Positions 35,452-46,414 of a stretch of DNA of 64,000 bases are shown here, in pieces. The DNA lies in contig OW568880.1 in NCBI GenBank assembly GCA_938743325.2, positions 620,001 to 684,000 of the forward strand. The letters run 5' to 3'. Position 1 is the stretch's first letter. The number at the start of each line of letters is the position of its first letter. Made by a program: the position numbers and the translations under genes. A model generated the notes under the pieces. The model made no database searches and was not told where the DNA came from. It saw only the letters and a program-made list of their open reading frames with translations. The DNA is from Pycnococcus provasolii (lineage: Eukaryota > Chlorophyta > Pseudoscourfieldiophyceae > Pseudoscourfieldiales > Pycnococcaceae).

Positions 35452-36483
35452 TTAGCCATTTAGGAGTGTGAGAAGCGCCGTGCCAGCCTCGGCGAGCTCC
35501 GCGCCGGCGCGTCTCAGGCTTCTCCGAATGGAACGACGCTCAAACCAAAGCGCTGCCAAGCCACCTGCGGCTAACGCGGCGACTGCGACGCAGGTATCGC
35601 GCTGACGTGCGTCTAGAGACTTCCACGAATCAGCGGTGGAAGACCACCAAGGTTGTGGTGACTCTGCCGCAGTCGCCGCCGCCGGTGATGACGACGCACT
35701 TGCTATTTCTCGTGCGACCTTCGGTGCCTGCACCCTGCTGTCTTCGCCGCTGTCTTCCACGCCGATTTCGTCGTCCACGTCATTGTCGTCGTCGTCGTCG
35801 TCGTCGTCGTCGTTCGCGGTGGACGGTGCGGGTGCGGCGGCGTTGTTTGCGCTGTCCTTCGCACTTCTGCTTCGTAGGTCAGCGACGAGAGCGAGGTACC
35901 CTTGCGCCGAAGGCGGCGGACAAGCCTTGGAGTCCACGTACGCGAGCGCACGCGCAGCGGCATTTTCACCCGTGGCAGCGGCAAATGCGAGAACGTACGT
36001 GCGCACGAGCATGTCTCGTTCTCTCGTGGTTAACGAGGGGTTTGTCCGCCACGCGCACGGCGCCTTCTTTTCGAGGTTTGTCTTCTTGTGCTGGTCAGAC
36101 CCAGCCTCTGCAGCGTCGTACGGCACGAAGCTCGACGTGCAAAGCGAGATGACGTGTTCGACACGTCGTTTCGCGAGGGCAGTTCTTTGCGTGTTTTGGG
36201 ATGTTGCGTCGAAGGAAGCCCATACTGCGAGTGCGCAGATGGGCGGCGTAGAACCACCGGCGGCGAGGACGGCGAGCACACGCGCGACTTCGCTCTCCGA
36301 GGGGAGCGTTTGCAGGAGCACAGCCGTCGCGCGGCAGAGCGCGCATCCCGCGCCGTCGCACGAGCGGGACCCTGCTGAGGAGGAGCCTCCGACGGCCGCC
36401 GCGAGCGCGTTCTTCGCCTGCGAGCACGCGCCGTCGGCGTCGCCGACGACGAGCGCGCGCTCCGCGGACGCCACCAGCGACAT
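35452..36483 (-). CDS. Unknown protein with C-terminal membrane helix
   Basis: The protein has 343 residues from ATG 36483. The first 200 residues are Ala-rich helices resembling short TPR-like pairs (SAERALVVGDADGACSQAKN). A poly-Asp and acidic linker lies at about 220-250. A hydrophobic helix (VAVAALAAGGLAALWF) sits about 45 residues from the end, followed by arginines. This order recalls the peroxisomal tail-anchored PEX26/APEM9 family, but I see no diagnostic motif, so that is only a suggestion. Confidence 0.6.
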   Translation of the reverse strand: MSLVASAERALVVGDADGACSQAKNALAAAVGGSSSAGSRSCDGAGCALCRATAVLLQTLPSESEVARVLAVLAAGGSTPPICALAVWASFDATSQNTQRTALAKRRVEHVISLCTSSFVPYDAAEAGSDQHKKTNLEKKAPCAWRTNPSLTTRERDMLVRTYVLAFAAATGENAAARALAYVDSKACPPPSAQGYLALVADLRSRSAKDSANNAAAPAPSTANDDDDDDDDDNDVDDEIGVEDSGEDSRVQAPKVAREIASASSSPAAATAAESPQPWWSSTADSWKSLDARQRDTCVAVAALAAGGLAALWFERRSIRRSLRRAGAELAEAGTALLTLLNG

Positions 36484-37572
36484 GAGCGACGGGGGGGAGG
36501 GGAAAGAACGACGGGGTGAACGAGGGGGGAGACCAGGGGAGAATGATGGTCATTCTGCTAGCTGATAACCGCGAGCTCCAGCGTGTAATCTTCTGTGAGG
36601 CTTCACTTGGCCTTTCCTCCCCGGTCAACTGCTCACCCGTGCTGTTTGGTGTCGGGCTTGCCATTTTGATCTCCTCCTCTCTGTGCACCGTGACCAATTC
36701 TTGTGTGACCCCCGGTACTCCTTGTGCCGCTGTGGCACCTGCTCCTGTCTCTTGTAGCCCGGTCCTTTCGCGCCTGCTCAGTCTGCCTCCTGGACTTCTG
36801 CCCCAGTCCATGCACCCGTACGTGCACCTTACCACGAGCTGCTGATGCGAGCCGTACCCTTTACCGCGAGCTCCTGATGCGAGCCGTGTGCGGTGTGCCT
36901 TACCGCGAGCTCCTGATGCGAGCCGTACACCTTACCGCAAGCTCCTGATGCGAGCTGCTCACCTAACAGACCGCCACTTCCGACCCACGCAAGAGCGTTG
37001 GGATGGAGTGCACGGAGCCGCTGATGCGAGCTGCTCACCTTGCCTTGAGCTGCTGATGCGAGCTGCTCACCTTGCCTTGAGCTGCTGATGCGAGCTGCTC
37101 ACCTTGCCTTGAGCTGCTGATGCGAGCTGCTCACCTTGCCTTGAGCTGCTGATGCGAGCTGCTCACCTTGCCTTGAGCTGCTGATGCGAGCTGCTCACCT
37201 TGCCTTGAGCTGCTGATGCGAGCTGCTCACCTTGCCTTGAGCTGCTGATGCGAGCTGCTCACCTTGCCTTGAGCTGCTGATGCGAGCTGCTCACCTTGCC
37301 TTGAGCTGCTGATGCGAGCTGCTCACCTTGCCTTGAGCTGCTGATGCGAGCTGCTCACCTTGCCTTGAGCTGCTGATGCGAGCTGCTCACCTTGCCTTGA
37401 GCTGCTGATGCGAGCTGCTCACCTTACCTTGTTTGCGCCGCTACGGTCGGCGCTGTAACTCAGTTAATTTTGTTGGGGGTTTTGGCAGTTCGGCGTATCC
37501 CGTTTAGGGGTTCACCTCACACTGGTCGTGGTCCGATATAGTCGGTCCGATAGTCGTTTTGTACTTACTCGT
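36484..37572. other. Intergenic region carrying a minisatellite
   Basis: The region from 36484 to about 36830 has no supported gene. A degenerate repeat then leads into a regular 32-bp array to about 37440. The last 130 bp is unique. Confidence 0.6.
36836..37440. repeat. 32-bp minisatellite with decayed left flank
   Basis: The core array from 37021 to about 37437 has 13 copies at an exact 32-bp step; each contains CTGATGCGAGCTGCTCACC. To the left (36836-37020) are about five diverged units with CTCCTGATGCGAGCCGT. The 32-bp unit is not a multiple of three, so the array is unlikely to be coding. There are no unique spacers, so it is not a CRISPR array. Confidence 0.9.
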
Positions 37573-37878
37573 CTAGGATAGGCAAGTACTATATCCGAAC
37601 CTGGACGCTTTCGTATCGTAATTGTACGTCAGGGGCTTCTTTAGCATGTTGTACTTGGGATCGTCCATCACCTTAGGAAAGCCTTCAGAGAGCGTCGCAC
37701 GCAGCGCTTCAGCCGTTTGGGGAATGAATGGCGCGTGAATGGGTATTGTAGCGGCCACCGCGTCGTGAATGGTGAATGCTAACTCGCGGCGATACCATAA
37801 CCGATAGACTAACATCGTTATTGGACCTCTAGAACCCACCCACACAAAGCAAACGTCGGGGTCTTCGCACGACGCCAT
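37573..37878 (-). CDS. Small unknown protein, divergent from PIG-M
   Basis: The frame has 101 residues from ATG 37878: MASCEDPDVCFVWVGSRG, a short hydrophobic stretch, then a Pro/Lys/Tyr-rich end (KPLTYNYDTKASRFGYS). It shares a 244-bp gap with the PIG-M start. I recognise no family. The sensible amino-acid mix and start-to-start spacing support a gene, but it could be chance. Confidence 0.4.
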   Translation of the reverse strand: MASCEDPDVCFVWVGSRGPITMLVYRLWYRRELAFTIHDAVAATIPIHAPFIPQTAEALRATLSEGFPKVMDDPKYNMLKKPLTYNYDTKASRFGYSTCLS

Positions 37879-38122
37879 TGAAGTTTTGTGCAAACGGGGT
37901 GGGCCCGATTTTCCGGGCCCACGGCATGATTCACCGACTACCGTGAGGGACCAACGAGGTATCCCGGGCAGGTTCGCCCGACCGGGATCAACAAACTCCC
38001 TCCAAACTCCCCCCGACCAAAAATCACCTCCCCCTGCACAGTGCACTGCCTCTTCGCGTCGTTTCTTTCTCTCATGTCTCGTGAATGAATGAATGAGCAC
38101 TTGTGGAGGAAACACTTGATAA

Positions 38123-39406
38123 ATGGCGTCTATCTATCGTGATGTCTTTGTCTCCTTAAGTCTCAGGTTGATTGTTGTCGCGTACAGTGTATACCACGAC
38201 GCCTCGTACGACGTGCCGTACACCGATGTCGACATGTACGTCTACCTCGACGCAGCGTCGCGCGTCGACGCCGCAGACGCAATCGCTACCATGCACCGCG
38301 CATTCGACGCGCCCACGTACCGCTACACGCCCCTGCTCGCGCTCACTCTAAGCACGCTCGGAGCGCACGTCGTCACGTCCAAGGTTATTTTCTGCATCGC
38401 AGACGTGCTCGTGGGAGTACTCATACACGCAGTCGCCCGCGAGATCACGACGCCTGCCAACGCCGTGAAGTGCGCCACGCTGTGGCTGTACAACCCGCTC
38501 GCTATAAACATCGCCACGAGAGGGTCTTGCGACGCCATGATGGCACTCGTTCCCGTCACCGCAGCACTTGCCGCCTTTGCGCGCCTAGACAAGTCTTCGT
38601 TCGCGCACTCGCTTGATCGAAGACGGCTGGGTCTGCCGCTACTATCTGGGCTATGCCTCGGAGTCGCCGCACACGCGCGCATATACCCCGTGCTGTACGG
38701 GCCGTGCACGCTAGTCGCGGTCTACCACGCCGCGGGACTCGCCGCCGCCGCCGCCTTTGCGTGCGGGTGTGCGCTCGGAGGAGGGGTGCCAACTGCCATC
38801 TGCCTCTGGACTGACACGTTCGCCGAAGCGGGCGACATGCCATACCTCAGCCATGCTCTCCTGTACCATACGAAGCGCGTCGACTTTCGCCACAACTTCG
38901 CGCCACACTGGCTACCAGCTTACCTGTCACGCTTTCGTGGAGGCGACGACGACGACAGCAACGGCACCACTTACGCCGAGCACATCGTCGCGGGGCCGAA
39001 TTATCCACAGCTCGCCGCCGTCGCGGCAACGATGTGGGCTACTATCCCTTCGCAACATGCGCCAGGTGCCAAAACGCGACAGCTTGTCGTTTGTTATCTG
39101 TGCTCGACAATGGCGTTCGTTGCGCTCAACAAGGTGATCACCGCACAGTATTTTGTCTGGTGGATCGTGTTTCTGTCATTTCTGCCAATCTACTGCTCGC
39201 GGTGGCGCGGCGTACTGCTCAGCTGTGCCGTGTGGGTGGTTGCGCACGGTGCATGGCTTGCATGCGCCTACCAGCTAGAATTCACGAGCCCACCACCTAC
39301 CGGGGCGGCTGCTTGGACGCATGCAGCTTCATGCGCGTTTGTGACCATGAAATGCCTGCTAGTCTGTGTGACACTACAACTTGCTCGCAAGGAGAATGTC
39401 ATGTAA
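38123..39406 (+). CDS. PIGM: GPI mannosyltransferase I (PIG-M)
   Basis: The protein has 427 residues from ATG 38123 and is hydrophobic with many membrane spans. The N-terminus has YTDVDMYVYLDAA at about 33-45, containing the luminal DxD-type motif, then PTYRYTPLLALTL and the IADVLVGVLI helix, all characteristic of PIG-M. It adds the first mannose from dolichol-phosphate-mannose to the GPI precursor in the ER lumen. The partner PIG-X is not in this window. It converges on the Tudor-like gene with a 142-bp gap. Confidence 0.92.
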   Translation: MASIYRDVFVSLSLRLIVVAYSVYHDASYDVPYTDVDMYVYLDAASRVDAADAIATMHRAFDAPTYRYTPLLALTLSTLGAHVVTSKVIFCIADVLVGVLIHAVAREITTPANAVKCATLWLYNPLAINIATRGSCDAMMALVPVTAALAAFARLDKSSFAHSLDRRRLGLPLLSGLCLGVAAHARIYPVLYGPCTLVAVYHAAGLAAAAAFACGCALGGGVPTAICLWTDTFAEAGDMPYLSHALLYHTKRVDFRHNFAPHWLPAYLSRFRGGDDDDSNGTTYAEHIVAGPNYPQLAAVAATMWATIPSQHAPGAKTRQLVVCYLCSTMAFVALNKVITAQYFVWWIVFLSFLPIYCSRWRGVLLSCAVWVVAHGAWLACAYQLEFTSPPPTGAAAWTHAASCAFVTMKCLLVCVTLQLARKENVM

Positions 39407-39548
39407 ATTGTGCTGTAAATGTGATATTTGGTCAAATGAGCGTGGGGACCCATTCAAACCGTTCACATTCACCGTCAAGCCCATTCATCGGCGTCATTCA
39501 CCGTACAGTTACGACAAAGGACTGTTACAAATAGGAGATACTTAAGAT

Positions 39549-40091
39549 TTAAGAGAGCAGAGACGTGTATTTCTGCAGTCCCAGTGCCTGCTGAACCTGC
39601 TGAATCAGCGACATGTTGTTGTTCGTCGTAGGCAGCCGATTAGCGGTAGCGGCATTGAGCATGGGAAAATTGTTGATGTTGTTGGCTAGATGTTGCATCA
39701 ACATCATGGGCGTCGATGGCTGCGGTGGTGGCGGTGGCGGCGGCGGTGGCGGCGGCGGTGGTGGCAGCGCCGCCACAGGTCCCGTGGGTGCCGAATGCAA
39801 GATTAGAATTCGCTCCGCACGGAAGCGAAATCCGTTGGCAATCTGCACAGGCATCCTCAGCCATACCTGCCACGTCAATGCATTTGTCAGGTCATTGTTT
39901 GTCTCTGCACAGAAGAGCGCGTACGCAATCAATTCGCTCGAAGAGGCAGTGTCTGCGTGCGAGACGACGGTATTTGTGTTTGCAGCGACGTTGACGGCAG
40001 GATACGAATTTCCTACCACTGGTAGGACACCTGCGATGTTGCCGTTGATGGCATGATTGACGTTGTTGATGTTGTTTTGGTTGTTCATCTG

Positions 40092-40122
<31 letters not shown>

Positions 40123-41891
40123 ATGATGTTGGTGGTGGATTGGAGGAGATTCTTCAGCAACGCCGACGGCGACTGCGCTCCCGTGGGTTTGCCTCCATCA
40201 TCGATCGCGACATTCTTCGTCACGGTCGCTGCCGTGTCGTCCCCTCCAAAGCTCGGGCCGTCTCGCGTCGCGTCCATCGAATTGGATATCGAGCGGGGCA
40301 TTGTTCGCCGCTGGCGCTTGCCATGACTTTCCCAACGCTCAGGTGGATGCGGCGATCGTGCCGCTCGCTTGCCGAGTGCCTTTGCTGTGGCTGTATTTGT
40401 CGCCGACACAATCTTGGGTTCTGGCTGTCCAGGAGCAGCGGCGGCTGCAGAAGCGTCTGCTGTTGCAGCCGTCGCGGCGGCAGCGACTGGCGAAGAATCG
40501 GTAGGCTTTCGAGCCAACTGCTTCTTCTTCACGGGCGACTTTTCCTTCAGTGACACCTTCAAAGCCGGCGCTGTGTGAGATTTGTACACCCACTCTCCCG
40601 TGACAATTGAGCGCCTTCCGAGGAGCTTCGTGCGATTGCTCATGCCAGGCGCGAAGTGTGCGTTGCTGGCGAGCGCCTTGTTGCGCCTCGCGGCGGCGAA
40701 GAACCGGCGATCATGTGCCGACGCTATGGGCCGCGTTTCGTCAACATTGCGACGTCCAGCAGCTGAGGCTGCACCACGAATTTCTTCCGCATGTTTGTCG
40801 CTGGCGCTTTCAGCGCTACTCAGCCGCAGAGTCTTAATCTTGGACGCGTCGGGATTCATCCACTCGTCGGATCCGTTTTTCGGCGTCTTGCCTTCGTAGG
40901 CAAGGTCAAGGCGTATGCCGTGCACGTCGAAGACAAACGCCTTGTTGATCGGCGCTCCCTTTCCGTCCATCGCGATGCCCCAGATGCGGCGTATCGTCAG
41001 CGATGACGTTCGACGCTCCGCGCGGTACTGCTCCGCCACCAGAGTTCCAGCCTCCTCGTAGCCTCGCAACGTGCGTGCAAAGGCGCGAGACGTCTGATCT
41101 TCAACGCCCAGCCTCCAGAGCGGGCGCGTTCCCTGTTGCGTGTGCGTTCGTCGCGGACAGCGCACCACTTCGTACGCCGGGCGCTTTCGCCGTCTTGCTG
41201 TTGTGCCGGCGGTCGTTGGGAGCGGCACCGCCTCACCACCCCCTCTTGCGCCTGCTGTAGAAGCAGCAGGAGCAGAGCGAGTTGCACCCTGCTTGTCTTC
41301 GTCGTTTTTGTCGCCACCTTCGTGGGAGGCGGCAGCAGCAGCGGCCGCGGCAGCAGACGAGCTTCTCCTTGTGTTGCGCATCGCGAGTGCCAGTTGCACG
41401 TCGAAAGTGCGTGGCTTTAGGTCGTCGCCTTCGACGTAGTGTCTTACGATGCTTAGGTTGAAGTTCATTGTGCTCGCCTCCTGCGAGCTTGCGCGTGTGT
41501 TTGTTGCCGTTTCTTCACAAGGCGCGAGCGCGTGCATGCCCGTCTTAGGGTCGTAGTCGACAACTTTGCGCGCGATCCACAGGTTCTGCGCGTCGACGTA
41601 TATGCGTACGGTCCTTCCGACGAGCGCCTTTGGGCTCCTCGGCGCGTGCGGCCTGTGCAATACCCCGGCAATTCGACCGAGTTCGAGGTTCCCGTTGTTG
41701 TCGAGCGGGAGAGATGGTGCATTCTGATTGCTATTTGGCAAAACGGAACTTCCAGCAGCACCAGCAGCAGCAGCAGCAGGCCCAGAGAGTGGAGGAGGCC
41801 GTGCTGCTTCTGCGGAAGGCCCAGAGTTGGCGGCCAAGGCCAAGCTGCCCCTAACCCTACCAACCACAGAAGGCACACAAGACGAGGCCAT
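39549..41891 (-). CDS. Unknown, Tudor-like domain and low-complexity tail
   Basis: The protein has 780 residues from ATG 41891. Residues about 88-127 (VGRTVRIYVDAQNLWIARKV then DYDPKTGMHAL) resemble a Tudor/PWWP-type barrel strand set. Basic segments (ARRRKRPAYE, KKKQLARKP) suggest nuclear location. A second conserved-looking block is at about 290-345 (IWGIAMDGKGAPINKAFVFD). The tail has poly-Asn and 14 consecutive prolines. A chromatin role is an inference. Confidence 0.6.
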
Positions 41892-41978
41892 ACTCTGGTT
41901 CCGAGAGAGATGCAGAGCAGAGGGAGATGAAATGAAATGGCCGACAGAGAGCGATGATGGGGGAAATAAATGTCCCTA

Positions 41979-42981
41979 CCCTATAATATCGCGTATGGAC
42001 CACCCCCGAGATAATGGACCACTTTCGTACATTGGGGATACACGTCTTGACCGTTTGCCCAACTCCTTCGACTTTCTGCAGGGCATTTTCCCAGCACCGT
42101 GGGAACCAGAAACAACCCACCGTTGAAAACTACCCCCTGAAAATACGTCACAGCAAAAGATCGGATTCCCGTCATTCGAAAAAACTTCGAAATTGGTTCG
42201 TACAATTTTTACGATGTCGACGACACGATTTCACGCGAGTCAGACGAAGACGTGAGTGATGCAGACGACGACGCCGACGACGGTGGCCAGCCGAAGAAGC
42301 GACGACGAACTGGAATCAGCGCGAAGGACGCGTGGGCGCTGCCAGGCGGCTTGAATGGCGATCAAGCGCTCAACGTGCTGCGAGACAGAGACGCCAAAAA
42401 GCGAGCGGCTGAGCAAGAAGCTGAGGATAAGAGGAAGAAAAGAGAAGACGCAAAGGCGGCACGAGCAGAAGAAATGCGACAGTCTGCACGCGAACTCGAA
42501 GAGCAAGTGAACTCGTCAGAGAATCCGTCGAAGACAATCGACAAAGCTCGTGCAGAGTATGTCCGTGAGCTGCTTTTCTTGCGGACTGGTGATGAGTCGA
42601 AGCGAAATCTGTCTGCGAAAGACGCGAAGGGGGCTTTGAAGGCACAAATGGATGTGTAAAAGAATGTAACAAAATACTATGAAGTGATAAGAAGTTGTGT
42701 CGCTCACCTGCTACTCTCCTCGTCCCCACAGACCACATGACGTACAATTGTACGAAAGTGGTCCATTATCCCCATTTTCGTACAATTTTGAGGGTGGTGT
42801 CGACATCGATGCGCTGGCGACGTGCATGACGGTGAAATGAGCTGTCGAGCGAGGTCAGTGTCCGCCAACACCTAAGGAATGTGCTGCTGCAAAAAGGTTG
42901 ACGAAAACCCCAACCCACTCCACCCGGCCAGAGCGGAAGCAGAAAATTGTACGAAAGTGGTCCATACGCGATATTAAGGGG
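41979..42981. mobile_element. Decayed TA-flanked DNA transposon with TIRs
   Basis: The ends share inverted TAATATCGCGTATGGACCAC (left about 41984-42003, right about 42957-42976), with TA just outside both ends (41977-41978 and 42982-42983). A 17-mer, TGGACCACTTTCGTACA, occurs at 42015-42031 and inverted at 42749-42765 and 42948-42964, giving subterminal repeats like transposase-binding sites. The inside retains a C-terminal-like coding remnant. A Tc1/mariner/pogo-type placement is suggested by TA and by the layout but is not proved. Confidence 0.7.
42141..42659 (+). pseudogene. Coding remnant inside the TIR element
   Basis: An open frame of 172 codons follows a TGA at 42138. It reads DRIPVIRKNFEIGSYNFYDV, then an acidic stretch, PKKRRRTG as a likely nuclear signal, and a Lys/Glu coiled-coil ending at 42659. 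No ATG lies before 42474, so it looks like the 3' end of a longer gene whose start was lost when the element shrank. It may be a transposase tail; no catalytic domain remains. Confidence 0.5.
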
Positions 42982-44613
42982 TACGATAATGGGGGAAAGA
43001 AAGAAAAATAATAAATGAGAATAAGAAATGGAGAACTGGGAGGGGTGCCGAGAACAGGCTCTCCCCTAGGTGAGGGCTCTGCCGGTAATGCGTATGCGTC
43101 GTGCATTGCTTTGCATTGCATTGCTTTGCATGGGTGGGTCCCCTTGTAGCCTCGGGTTATGGAAAACCGGGTACCTGTATGTACCTGTCCTTCCCTCCTT
43201 CCTAAGCCTTACTGTAGCTACTGTAGCTACCCTACCGTACCTACCGTACCTAGGGGTTACATACTCGCGTCTGTCTCTTCTTGCGCAAGTGTTGTTCTGA
43301 AGCCAGTGCAGTGCAGTTTCCTCGCGTTCTCGGGGTCGTCATTGGCCGAACTCGTCGTCAGCGGCGTCGTCGTCGTCCTGTCGTCGGCCCCACCTCCTAG
43401 GGCTTCCTCAGCTCCTTCTGCTCTGATTGGTACTGGACTCCTTCTTCTACCTATTCGGTTGCATCTACGATAGGCGTGATATCACGCATGATCGCTGTTC
43501 CTAACCTTATTAGCTACCTACCTTATTATGCATCCGTCAGGGAGGGTGGGTTTGGGAGCCATCGGGAACTTTCCTTTTGTCCTTGTCCTCTCCAAAGTTG
43601 CCATGGGGACAACCTCCTGTGCTCTTTCCACCGTGGGAAGGCGTTCCTTGGAAGAAGGAAGGCCTTCCTAAAACCTTTACCTTCCCTGGTAAGAAATTGG
43701 ACTGTGAGTGTGAGGTCGTTTCCTTCGACTAGACTATCAGTAGGAGGAGAGGTTGCAATGGCCACCTATCATATGGAGATGGAGGCGCCGCCAGCCTTGG
43801 CCTTGGCCCCTTGGCCCCTTGGAGTTTGGCCTTGGCCGAAGATCCCGAATAACCTTAATCGAGAACAGGAACTGGAACGAGGTCGGTCAAGGAGCAAGGA
43901 GGGGCGTGCTCCCGTTCGAAGAGAGATGTGTGTCCAAACCCGCCGTTGTCTCTCGTCGTCTTCTCGGGCAGCCGGCCAAAGGTTGGGCGGAGGGGCCAGC
44001 GGAGGAGAGGGCTCCGGGTCGTCGTCTGCTGTCTCTCAGTGCGAATTGAGCCTCCCTCCTTTCCTCCTTTGCGACAATTCTCCTCTGCCATCGGAGTGTT
44101 TGAGGCCGCGCGCCCTCCCCTCGGCCCCTGGAACTCGCAGTTCTCCTGCAACCGTCGGTCGGTAAAGTTTTACTCGGTCGGTGTGGGTTGCGTGCCCTGT
44201 GCCAACCTCCAGCCAAAGCCCTCCCCTTCCCTTCCCTTCCCCCTTATTCCGCCATCGGGACGAGGCCTTCTTGGGAGCATCTCTCGCAGATTGCACTCGC
44301 CTCCATCCATCCATCGCAGATTGCCCTGCATCTCGTATTTATTTAAGATACCTTATATTTTCTGATACCTATATTTAGTCTTCGAAGCTAAGACTTTACC
44401 TTGCAAGGCCTCACATAACTGATTTCACTCTTAACCACAGTAGTGAGTGACCTGCGATCGTACCTATTTATTTTATTTCCTCCTCAATAAATAAATAAAG
44501 AAAGAAAGAAATCAATAAGAGCTTTTCCTTCTCGTTGACGTTGACGTTGGTGGCCATACCTTAAATATCACACAGCACACCTCATTTCTTTTTCTCTCTC
44601 TCGCAACTTGTTC
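42982..44613. other. Intergenic region before the GT2 gene
   Basis: It has CTGTAGCTACTGTAGCTAC and CCTACCGTACCTACCGTACC repeats near 43211-43252 and G/C-rich unstructured sequence to 44300, then an A/T-rich 250 bp. Open frames here (for example 43476-44165) overlap on both strands and lack conserved motifs, so I support no gene. Confidence 0.5.
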
Positions 44614-46323
44614 ATGAACTCCACAGAGCAGAAGGCCTCGTCCATGTCGGATGCGCACACGCGCATACTCGTCGACTCGCCGTTGAGCGGCGGGCTTCAC
44701 GGGGAAACCGCCAAGAGAAAATACGATACGCCTCTCTCCTCGTCGCTGCCGCGCTCGCCGTTCCCGCTCGCTTCCACGTACGCGGAAAGGCACAGAAAGG
44801 CGCTCAGCAACAAGCTCAGCAAGAACGCGCACACGACCATGTACACAATATACTGCCTGTTCTTCACGGCGGGCATGCCCACGTGCGTCTACTGGGGACT
44901 CGTCAAGCCTGGATACGTCAGCTTACCCATCGTGCACTTCGCAGGACTGATGTGGGCCGCCATGATCGTGTGGTACTACCTCGAGATGTCCGTCGTGCTT
45001 GTCAAGCACTTCATCTCCGCAGACAAAAAGCTTGGCGCGAGCGACGAAGGCAGCGTGCCATTCAGCGTCATCGTCGTCGCGTACCTGCCAAACGAGGCTG
45101 ACATCATCATCGAGACGCTCGAGCATCTGCGCAGCAACTTTGAGGAGGACAACCTCGAGGTGGTGCTCGCGTACAACACGCCGGAGCCCATGGAGGTTGA
45201 GTACGACCTTCGCGAGCTGCAGAGCACGTGGAAAAACTTTCGATCCATCAAGGTGCCTAACTCGTCGTCAAAGTGCGACAACATCAACCACGTCTTGCCT
45301 ATGCTGTCTCACGAGTACGTTGCGCTGTTCGACTCGGACCACCTTCCCGAGCCAGACGCGTTCAAGCGCGCGGCGCACCACCTGCGCAAGCGAGGGTACG
45401 ACATCGTGCAAGGCCGAACCGTGATCAACTCCAAGTTCTGCTCAGGCCTGCTCGGCAACCTCATCCGCACCGAGTTCGAGCTGCGCCACGGCATCGAGCA
45501 CGAGGTGCGCAACACGGTTTACAACTACGCCATTTTCGGCGGCTCGAACGGCTACTGGCGAACGCGCGTTCTGCAGGACGTTGGCATGGACCCGGAGATG
45601 CTCACCGAAGATGTCGACAGCGCGATTCGCGCGCTCAGCCATGGCTACAAGGTGTGGTACGACCACCACCTCGTCGCGCTCGAGCAGCCGCCGCCGTCGT
45701 TCCACGCTCTGCTCAAGCAGCGCCTTCGCTGGTCGCAGGGATGGTTCCAGGTGGCTCGTCGCTCGATCCTGCCCATGTACACCTCCGAACGCTTCGCCCT
45801 GTGGACGAAGGTTGGCATGTGGTGGATGCTGAAGATGCTGATTGGCGTTCAGATGCTGTACTCGCTCGTGCTCTGCTTCATCCTCGTGAATGTGTCAACG
45901 ACGTACGGGCTGTCAACCACGCTCAAGGTCTCCGTCGCCAACGCGATTCCCACCTGGATCATGCTGTTCGGTTTCATCGAACTTCCATTTACCAACAAGC
46001 TGCTGTACGCCGTGCTCACGCCCTTCACGGCATTCGCATTCCAGCTCATTGACCTCATGGCGCAGGTGCGTCTGCTATTGGGATACAGCCAGTGGAACGT
46101 CACCCCACGCTTCACTAAGCAGCAGATGAACTTCAGTGTCGCCGCCTCGGGCGTTGGCGCCGTGAGCGGCGCTCCCGCGCCATCGGGACACGGATACCAA
46201 GCGGTGGCAGACTCGCACAACACGGTGCCAACTGGCACGGTTCCGTCGCCAACCTTCCGCTACTCGCCAAGCTTCGTTCGCGTCGCAGACGCAAGATCGC
46301 ATATGGGTGCATCCGCCGTGTAA
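44614..46323 (+). CDS. Family 2 glycosyltransferase, cellulose/hyaluronan synthase-like
   Basis: The protein has 569 residues from ATG 44614; ATG 44644 is possible. Two membrane helices (about 76-132) precede a cytosolic GT-A domain: FSVIVVAYLPNEADIIIETL, FDSDHLPEP (DxD), MLTEDVDSAIR (TED) and LKQRLRWSQGW (QxxRW-type). Several helices follow (about 405-520). This is the layout of processive GT2 enzymes that build and export beta-glycans from nucleotide sugars. The sugar cannot be told from sequence. It converges on IFT139 with a 91-bp gap. Confidence 0.85.
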   Translation: MNSTEQKASSMSDAHTRILVDSPLSGGLHGETAKRKYDTPLSSSLPRSPFPLASTYAERHRKALSNKLSKNAHTTMYTIYCLFFTAGMPTCVYWGLVKPGYVSLPIVHFAGLMWAAMIVWYYLEMSVVLVKHFISADKKLGASDEGSVPFSVIVVAYLPNEADIIIETLEHLRSNFEEDNLEVVLAYNTPEPMEVEYDLRELQSTWKNFRSIKVPNSSSKCDNINHVLPMLSHEYVALFDSDHLPEPDAFKRAAHHLRKRGYDIVQGRTVINSKFCSGLLGNLIRTEFELRHGIEHEVRNTVYNYAIFGGSNGYWRTRVLQDVGMDPEMLTEDVDSAIRALSHGYKVWYDHHLVALEQPPPSFHALLKQRLRWSQGWFQVARRSILPMYTSERFALWTKVGMWWMLKMLIGVQMLYSLVLCFILVNVSTTYGLSTTLKVSVANAIPTWIMLFGFIELPFTNKLLYAVLTPFTAFAFQLIDLMAQVRLLLGYSQWNVTPRFTKQQMNFSVAASGVGAVSGAPAPSGHGYQAVADSHNTVPTGTVPSPTFRYSPSFVRVADARSHMGASAV

Positions 46324-46414
46324 TGAAAGAGGTGTACTCTCTCTTTATCTATTCTTCTTCTTTTCCCGATGAAACATCTAACCCTGGAAAATTTACACAC
46401 TTTTCACACACTTT

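Noticed and set aside
36516-36845. 109-codon open frame upstream of the minisatellite
   Set aside because: Cys/Ser/Pro-rich with no motif, and the opposite strand is also open; no evidence of selection.
36836-37440. CRISPR-like appearance of the 32-bp array
   Set aside because: Units abut without unique spacers, and the window is eukaryotic, so it is a minisatellite.
43476-44165. 229-codon open frame in the gap before the GT2 gene
   Set aside because: It has a low-complexity Ser/Arg/Pro mix, overlaps open frames on the other strand and shows no motif.
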